This document shows, piece after piece, positions 17,696 through 21,792 of a stretch of 21,792 nucleotides of DNA. A program made the translations under genes and the position numbers. The stretch spans positions 1-21,792 of the forward strand of contig JAUIHJ010000023.1 of the NCBI GenBank assembly GCA_030432015.1, given 5' to 3'. The stretch comes from a bacterium (GTDB lineage Bacteria > Planctomycetota > Planctomycetia > Pirellulales > Pirellulaceae). Below the pieces are notes generated by a model that was not told the DNA's origin, ran no database searches, and worked only from the letters and a program-made list of their open reading frames with translations. Every line of letters starts with the position of its first letter. Position 1 is the first letter of the stretch.

Positions 17696-17738
17696 GGCCA
17701 AGGCGGGACGGCCGCTGCGGCCTCACGGACCTTTGGCC
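17696..17738 (+). terminator. Nested GC-rich hairpin after the FAD oxidoreductase gene
   Basis: Inner stem GGCCG (17710-17714), loop CTG, CGGCC (17718-17722). Outer arms GGCCAAGG (17696-17703) and CCTTTGGCC (17730-17738) pair with one bulged T. It begins 8 bp after the stop of the operon. No T-tract follows, so it would act as a Rho-independent terminator only weakly; it may instead stabilise the transcript end. Confidence 0.45.
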
Positions 17739-17761
17739 CCACGGAGCCATGATTTGGTCGG

Positions 17762-17767
17762 TATAAT
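17762..17767 (+). promoter_or_regulatory. Possible -10 element (TATAAT) for the DUF1805 gene
   Basis: A consensus TATAAT lies 84 bp before the ATG at 17851 and just after the hairpin that closes the previous operon. No convincing -35 hexamer sits at 16-18 bp (the nearest TTGG is 23 bp away), so the call is weak. Confidence 0.25.
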
Positions 17768-17850
17768 GGACGCCGCGTGGGTCAGATTTGGCTTGACCGA
17801 CGATGGGGCGTCGACGTCTGGTTCCCGTTCGATTTACAAGGTGGCCTTTC

Positions 17851-18192
17851 ATGACCGATTTACTTCCGCGAACGATTTCGCAACCGCTGCAATTCAAGAA
17901 CGGCTGCGCAATTGGTATCAGCAATCGTTGGCAACAAGGTCAATACTGTTCGATCTTGACATCGGTGGGGATCGTCGGCTGCGGAATCTACGATGTGAAG
18001 ACGGCGGGCGAATTCGGACAGGCCATTGCGATCGCCAAGGGGACTCCGGCCAACCCACTCGTTGATCCAGAGGACCTGTACGAGGCAAAGATCGTCGACA
18101 TGACACCCAGAGCCCGCGAATTGGGCATCGAAATCGGCATGTGCGGCCGCGACGCGGTTGAATTGATGTTGGCTGCCGAGCGATCCGAATGA
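17851..18192 (+). CDS. DUF1805 (YunC-like) family protein
   Basis: This 113-aa protein starts at the ATG at 17851, with AAGGTGG about 6 bases upstream; an in-frame ATG at 17803 would add an Arg-rich extension without support. The core QQGQYCSILTSVGIVGCGIYD (C33, C44) matches the DUF1805 signature, a family of small beta-rich proteins that form tetramers through an N-terminal region and whose biochemical role is not established. Residues 86-110 (ARELGIEIGMCGRDAVELML) form the usual C-terminal helix. It has no signal peptide. It stands alone between the FAD oxidoreductase operon and the DUF1080 gene, and the context gives no function. Confidence 0.82.
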   Translation: MTDLLPRTISQPLQFKNGCAIGISNRWQQGQYCSILTSVGIVGCGIYDVKTAGEFGQAIAIAKGTPANPLVDPEDLYEAKIVDMTPRARELGIEIGMCGRDAVELMLAAERSE

Positions 18193-18222
18193 GGTGCCCG
18201 GCAGATTTTGCTGGCAAGAGGT

Positions 18223-18238
18223 GTCGCCCAACGGCGAC
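18223..18238 (+). terminator. Short hairpin after the DUF1805 gene
   Basis: GTCGCC, loop CAAC, GGCGAC form a perfect 6-bp stem 30 bp after the DUF1805 stop. No T-tract follows. It may be a weak terminator or chance. Confidence 0.25.
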
Positions 18239-18408
18239 GTTGCCTGACCGCGCGCGGTGCCGTGTACCTGGATTCCCCGGTCGTCCGCCGTCGTCGTAAC
18301 TGACTGGAATCCGATCCCGCGTTGATTATGCTACCAGTTCGTCCGTTGCTCACGCCAAGCGAGCTCGCTCAAACCACCGATTCTCACGACTCGAATAAGG
18401 AACACACC

Positions 18409-19038
18409 ATGCAACGTCTCGTCCCAATATGCCTGTTGGCAGTACTGGCCTTTAGTCAAAACACGGTCGCGTCCGCGGAAGACGGTTGGAAAACGATTTT
18501 TGACGGCAAGTCATTGGCCGGTTGGAAGGCGAGCGAGAACAAGGATTCATGGAAGGTTGTCGATGGCCAATTCGTCTGTGACGGCCCACGAAGCCACTTG
18601 TTCTATGTCGGCGACGACAAACCGTTCGTCAATTTTGAGTTCAAGGCCGATGTGATGACAACGCCCGGCAGCAACGCCGGCATCTATTTCCACACCAAGT
18701 ACCAGGAGGAAGGGTGGCCCACCAATGGGTACGAAGCACAGGTCAACGTCACCCACCGCGACCCCAAGAAGAGTGGCAGCCTGTATGGCGTGGTCAATGT
18801 TAGCGACCCGCCCTGCAAGGACAACGAGTTCTGGACGCAACATATCATCGTCCAAGGCAAACACATCGTCATTAAGATTAATGACAAGACGGTGGTCGAT
18901 TTTACCGAACCTGACGACGCGAAACCGGCAGCAAACTTCCCCGGACGAAAACTCAGCAGCGGCACGTTTGCTTTTCAAGCGCATGATCCCGCCAGTGTTG
19001 TGCACTTCAAGAACGTGAAAGTCAAACGCTTGCCGTAG
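18409..19038 (+). CDS. Secreted DUF1080 (3-keto-disaccharide hydrolase-type) protein
   Basis: This 209-aa protein starts at the ATG at 18409 with AAGGA 7 bases upstream; the in-frame ATG at 18322 is less likely because the signal peptide begins here. The signal peptide MQRLVPICLLAVLAFSQNTV..ASA is likely cut before E24. Residues 24-209 form one DUF1080 domain: GWKTIFDGKSLAGWK, FEFKADVMTTPGSNAGIYFH, GYEAQVNV, KSGSLYGVV and a closing VVHFKNVKVKRLP. Pfam names this family 3-keto-disaccharide hydrolase, and many copies per genome are usual in planctomycetes. It is probably periplasmic and acts on oxidised disaccharides or related glycosides. The lactonase gene follows after 63 bp on the same strand, suggesting a shared transcript. 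Confidence 0.93.
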   Translation: MQRLVPICLLAVLAFSQNTVASAEDGWKTIFDGKSLAGWKASENKDSWKVVDGQFVCDGPRSHLFYVGDDKPFVNFEFKADVMTTPGSNAGIYFHTKYQEEGWPTNGYEAQVNVTHRDPKKSGSLYGVVNVSDPPCKDNEFWTQHIIVQGKHIVIKINDKTVVDFTEPDDAKPAANFPGRKLSSGTFAFQAHDPASVVHFKNVKVKRLP

Positions 19039-19101
19039 CACGTGGGATGCGGTTCGCGATTATCATGCTCGACTGCCGCTGATCAAGAGAGGAAGAATTC
19101 G

Positions 19102-20172
19102 ATGAATCGTCTGCTGCTCATGTTGATCACGTTGATCGGCTTGCTGGGAACGGATTCGGCAATCGCGGAGACGGTGCTCTACGTCTCCGTCGCAGGCGAG
19201 AAGCGTATCGCGGCCTACGCGATGGACGAAGCCAGTGGAGGACTGCAGCATGCCAGCGATACCCGGTTGGACGCGGAACCAGGGCCATTGACTACCGATC
19301 CCGATGGCACGTTCCTTTTCGCTTCGGTCCGTTCAACAGGCCAGTTGGCCAGCTTCCGCCGCGACGCCACCAACGGCCAGCTGACGCTGATCAGCCAAGT
19401 ACCGGCCGGCGCGGACCCAGCGTACGTGGCAACCGATCAGACCGGCCGCTTCCTCCTGTCGGCCTACTATCGGGCTGGAAAGGTGGCTGTGCACCGCATC
19501 GCCGACGACGGATCATTGGCGGAGCCGCCCTGGCAAACGATCGCCACTGATGACAAGGCGCACGCGATCGTACCGGACCGCGCCAACAAGTTTGTGCTCG
19601 TCCCGCATACCGGCCCCAACGCGATTTTTCAGTTCGTATTCGATCCGACAACAGGACGACTCGCGCCGAATACCGTTCCCAACATCACTCGCCCGGAAAA
19701 TACCGGGCCGCGCCATTTGGGCTTCCATCCGACACTGGATTTCGCCTATGTCAGCGACGAGCAGGGAAGCAGTATGACGGTCTACCAGTACGACGCGGTG
19801 CGTGGTCAGTTGGCGCCGCGCCAGGTATTGTCCACTCTGCCGGCGGGATTTTCCGAGAACAACTCGACGGCCCATTTGGAAGTCCATCCGTCAGGAAAGT
19901 GGGTCTATGTCGCCAATCGAGGTCATGACAGTCTGGCCGTTTTTCGTATCGATCCAACATCGGGGCGTGTCACCGCACTCGGGCAGACTGCAACCGAGCC
20001 AACTCCCCGTTCGTTCAATATCGAGCCAAGCGGCCGGTTTCTGTTTGCGGCGGGACAGGGATCGGGCAAGTTGGCCGCCTTTCGTATCGACCAGACGTTC
20101 GGGGGGCTGACGCGAATCGCCACCTATGACGTTGGCCAGCGACCTTGGTGGGTCTTGGCGGTGCGGCGTTAA
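19102..20172 (+). CDS. Secreted lactonase-family (6-phosphogluconolactonase-type) beta-propeller
   Basis: This 356-aa protein starts at the ATG at 19102 after AGAGGAAG. The signal peptide MNRLLLMLITLIGLLGTDSA..IA is likely cut before E23. The rest is a seven-bladed propeller of the lactonase family (Pfam PF10282): repeated blades contain LYVSVAGEKRIAAYAMD, LGFHPTLDFAYVSDEQGSS, HLEVHPSGKWVYVANRGHDS and FNIEPSGRFLFAAGQGSGK. Cytosolic relatives hydrolyse 6-phosphogluconolactone, but a secreted copy cannot act on that cytosolic intermediate, so an extracytoplasmic sugar lactone is more likely. It sits 63 bp after the DUF1080 gene, which fits a shared role in oxidised sugar breakdown. Confidence 0.92.
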   Translation: MNRLLLMLITLIGLLGTDSAIAETVLYVSVAGEKRIAAYAMDEASGGLQHASDTRLDAEPGPLTTDPDGTFLFASVRSTGQLASFRRDATNGQLTLISQVPAGADPAYVATDQTGRFLLSAYYRAGKVAVHRIADDGSLAEPPWQTIATDDKAHAIVPDRANKFVLVPHTGPNAIFQFVFDPTTGRLAPNTVPNITRPENTGPRHLGFHPTLDFAYVSDEQGSSMTVYQYDAVRGQLAPRQVLSTLPAGFSENNSTAHLEVHPSGKWVYVANRGHDSLAVFRIDPTSGRVTALGQTATEPTPRSFNIEPSGRFLFAAGQGSGKLAAFRIDQTFGGLTRIATYDVGQRPWWVLAVRR

Positions 20173-20198
20173 ACAGTCGCTTTTTGACAACGATCGTC

Positions 20199-20216
20199 GC
20201 CCCAAGGCACTGGGGC
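20199..20216 (+). terminator. Hairpin after the lactonase gene
   Basis: GCCCCA, loop AGGCAC, TGGGGC form a perfect 6-bp stem 27 bp after the lactonase stop, followed by CGTCTTC rather than a T-tract. It is a weak terminator candidate. Confidence 0.4.
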
Positions 20217-20253
20217 CGTCTTCACTCGGCGCTGGCGCTGGGTTCTCCCGACA

Positions 20254-20517
20254 GGGCTGTGCAAGAGTATCCCGACCGAGTTGTGCGGGGGTCTCCCGAC
20301 TGAGTTGTGCGAGGGTCTCCCGACTGAGTTGTGCGAGGGTCTCCCGACCGAGTTGTGCGAGGGTCTCCTGACCGAGTTGTGCGAGGGTCTCCTGACCGAG
20401 TTGTGCGAGGGTCTCCCGACCGAGTTGTGCGAGGGTCTCCCGACCGAGTTGTGCGAGGGTCTCCTGACCGAGTTGTGCGAGGGTCTCCTGACCGAGTTGT
20501 GCGAGGGTCTCCTGACC
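20254..20517. repeat. 24-bp tandem array (10 units plus 1 degenerate)
   Basis: Ten units begin with GAGTTGTGCG at 20278 and every 24 bp to 20494; a degenerate unit precedes at 20254. Consensus: GAGTTGTGCG then AGGGTCTCCYGACC. Differences are few: C or T at one position, GACT instead of GACC in the first two units, and one A to G in unit 1. Each unit contains GGTC, four bases, GACC, able to form a 4-bp stem. Each also contains GGTCTC. The C/T variant lies in the loop, and GACT still allows a G-U pair in RNA. Confidence 0.95.
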
Positions 20518-20682
20518 CCGCACTCGGTTCGACCGCAGGTCTCACAATCATTGTCACGAATCCAAGAGTAGTGGGAGACCTTCGGTCGGACGTTTCGACG
20601 GGGTCGGAGACCCGCGCCGAACACCGTAGGTCGGAGACCCGCGCTGAGCATGCGCGCCGAACACCGTCGAGTACCGTCGAGT
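20518..20682. repeat. Inverted and direct repeats related to the 24-bp array
   Basis: GGTCTC occurs at 20538 and its reverse complement GAGACC at 20575, 20607 and 20634. GGTCGGAGACCC is present at 20602 and 20629, 27 bp apart; this is the reverse complement of the array core minus one base, and it folds as GGTC-GGA-GACC. GCGCCGAACACCGT occurs at 20614 and 20653, and ACCGTCGAGT is tandemly doubled at 20663-20682. The cluster can pair with the array in long hairpins. Confidence 0.75.
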
Positions 20683-20757
20683 ACCCGCGCCAAACACCGC
20701 CGATCAGGCCTCGTGCCTTCGCTGGCGATGGCTCCCTTGATGGCGTGTTCGACGAAC

Positions 20758-21792
20758 CTAAGTCAGGACATTCTCGCCCCGATTTTCTGCCTGGTGAATG
20801 ACGACAGGCCAACCGGGAAACTGATTGGTTTCCTGGCCATCGGTCGAATCGACAAGGAACCGAAACGCCTCGATTCGGTATGTTTTGGCTTCGGGGTCGA
20901 TGGTTACCAGCCCGAAGCCGCTCCCCTTCTCGTGGGCCCGCTCGTATCGATTCCGCTTGCTGGCGACTTCCGGATTACCGACCGCGTAGACATAGACCTT
21001 GTTGCCCAGGCCGTCGATAAACTCGCCCGTGTTGGCCAGCCCGTGCCGCGGTCGGTTGTTATGTGGCATGCCGATTTCATCAGGACGCCACCAACGCGGG
21101 TAGCCGGCGGCGATGGCAGGCGTACAGTACGACCAGTTGCTGTCGCGTTGTTGATCGAGGCCGTATTGCGAGAGCGTGGCCAGATGCTGGTCCCCGCAGA
21201 TATGCAACGCCTGGGATTCGCGGATGATCCGAACGGCATGATTGCGTGCCGTCTGCGGCCAGCCACCGCAATCGAGGTCCGCCTTGAGATAGCCATTAAA
21301 CCCACCATGGTGAGTGGCGACGCCGGCGAACACGGTTTGGCTGAGCAACACTTTCATGCGGTGACCGCGCCAGTCGGCGGACCAGTGCTTCAAGAATGCT
21401 TCCTGGCGTTCGCCCAGCAAAACAAGACCGGGTTGGTCCAACTTTGCGCAATCAAAATTACGGTCGTGAACATGATCGGCTCGACCGCTCCCAGTTTCGA
21501 CACGCTCGGGACCGCTTTTCCATTGTCGATCCCCGATGATGGCAAAACTCACATCACCGTAGACCAAGTCGCCAAAATAAACGCTGATATCCTGCAGGCA
21601 CGGCGTCGGGTCGTAGTAATCTGGGTGATGCGAAACACAAGTGCGATGGACGACGTTGACCATCCGTGCTGGCTCGCGATAGCCACCCTTGGAGGAAGCT
21701 CCGCTGGCCTGATCCTTCATCTTCGCGCCGCCCTCACCCCAAATATTCCCCTGAAACACATCATGGTCATCGGGCAGACAGACCGTCGGCCG
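20758..21792 (-). CDS. PhoD-type alkaline phosphatase/phosphodiesterase (5' partial)
   Basis: The frame stays open through the right edge of the window, so the N-terminus is missing; 344 residues are visible. The first readable residues contain CLPDDHDVFQGNIWG, the metal-binding D-D-H-D segment of PhoD-like metallophosphatases. Further family motifs are AIIGDRQWKSGPE, LLGERQEAFLKHWSADWRG, THHGGFNGYLKADLDCGG, ALHICGDQHLATLSQYG and YCTPAIAAGYPRWWRPD, with Asp and His in places expected for metal ligands. Substrates in the family include phosphodiesters and phosphomonoesters. The GTG at 21757-21759 within the frame is internal and not the start, because conserved residues lie before it. The gene is convergent with the lactonase gene and its stop is TAG at 20758-20760. 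A signal peptide cannot be judged. Confidence 0.9.
   Translation of the reverse strand, partial: RPTVCLPDDHDVFQGNIWGEGGAKMKDQASGASSKGGYREPARMVNVVHRTCVSHHPDYYDPTPCLQDISVYFGDLVYGDVSFAIIGDRQWKSGPERVETGSGRADHVHDRNFDCAKLDQPGLVLLGERQEAFLKHWSADWRGHRMKVLLSQTVFAGVATHHGGFNGYLKADLDCGGWPQTARNHAVRIIRESQALHICGDQHLATLSQYGLDQQRDSNWSYCTPAIAAGYPRWWRPDEIGMPHNNRPRHGLANTGEFIDGLGNKVYVYAVGNPEVASKRNRYERAHEKGSGFGLVTIDPEAKTYRIEAFRFLVDSTDGQETNQFPGWPVVIHQAENRGENVLT

Larger units (their letters stand above)
20173..20757. other. 585-bp convergent intergenic region without a credible gene
   Basis: This lies between the lactonase (plus) and PhoD-type phosphatase (minus) stops. It holds a small hairpin, a 24-bp tandem array and an inverted-repeat cluster, listed separately. 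Long open frames exist in several frames only because the unit length is a multiple of three; they have no ribosome sites or protein-like composition outside the repeats. Confidence 0.85.

Noticed and set aside
20254..20517. 24-bp array considered as a CRISPR
   Set aside because: The repeats are directly adjacent with no variable spacers, and no cas genes are present.
20169..20812. Several long open frames on both strands across the 24-bp array, encoding 8-aa repeats such as CEGLPTEL or SVRRPSHN
   Set aside because: A 24-bp unit is a multiple of three, so any stop-free frame stays open. No ribosome sites, no protein-like sequence outside the repeats, and frames on both strands overlap each other.

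Overview
This GC-rich window looks like a chromosomal segment of a planctomycete, possibly Pirellulales-like. That is inferred from gene content only: a giant RHS/YD-repeat protein with a C-terminal dockerin, a secreted DUF1080 protein, a secreted PQQ-type beta-propeller, a PhoD-type phosphatase, and a protein with repeated MSVxEMLAAAR motifs that I associate with planctomycetes. No tRNA, rRNA, CRISPR array, transposase or phage gene was seen.

Layout. (1) 1-9063, plus strand: the 3' part of a giant secreted or surface protein of at least 3020 aa. It has three 223-aa tandem repeats built like a beta-solenoid, then PPC-like and IPT/TIG-like beta domains, a full RHS/YD shell, a Gly-rich 12-bp minisatellite, a DPNEKTGPAG domain, an Fn3-like domain and a dockerin. 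Its start lies upstream of the window. (2) 9299-10495: a FIST-domain sensor-type protein. (3) 10749-12839: a secreted PQQ-like beta-propeller followed after 27 bp by a secreted protein with a C-terminal YHS/TRASH-like cysteine motif. (4) 12953-13948: a protein with an SH3/KOW-like N-terminus and an Ala/Pro-rich tail carrying four clear and one degenerate copy of MSVxEMLAAARxEK. (5) 14134-17688: a tight three-gene operon (MDR dehydrogenase with altered zinc sites, EamA exporter, PYROXD2-like FAD oxidoreductase) closed by a nested hairpin. (6) 17851-18192: a DUF1805 protein. (7) 18409-20172: two secreted proteins, DUF1080 and a seven-bladed-propeller lactonase, probably co-transcribed. (8) 20173-20757: a noncoding convergent intergenic region with ten exact-length 24-bp repeats plus one degenerate copy. 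Each unit can fold a small GGTC/GACC hairpin, and inverted relatives follow downstream. (9) 20758-21792, minus strand: the C-terminal part of a PhoD-type phosphatase, cut by the window end.

How the genes may work together (inference): DUF1080 and the lactonase probably act in the periplasm on oxidised sugars. The 14134-17688 operon looks like a small redox pathway with its own exporter, substrate unknown. The least explained items are the repeat-motif protein at 12953, the 24-bp hairpin array and the non-toxin C-terminus of the RHS protein.
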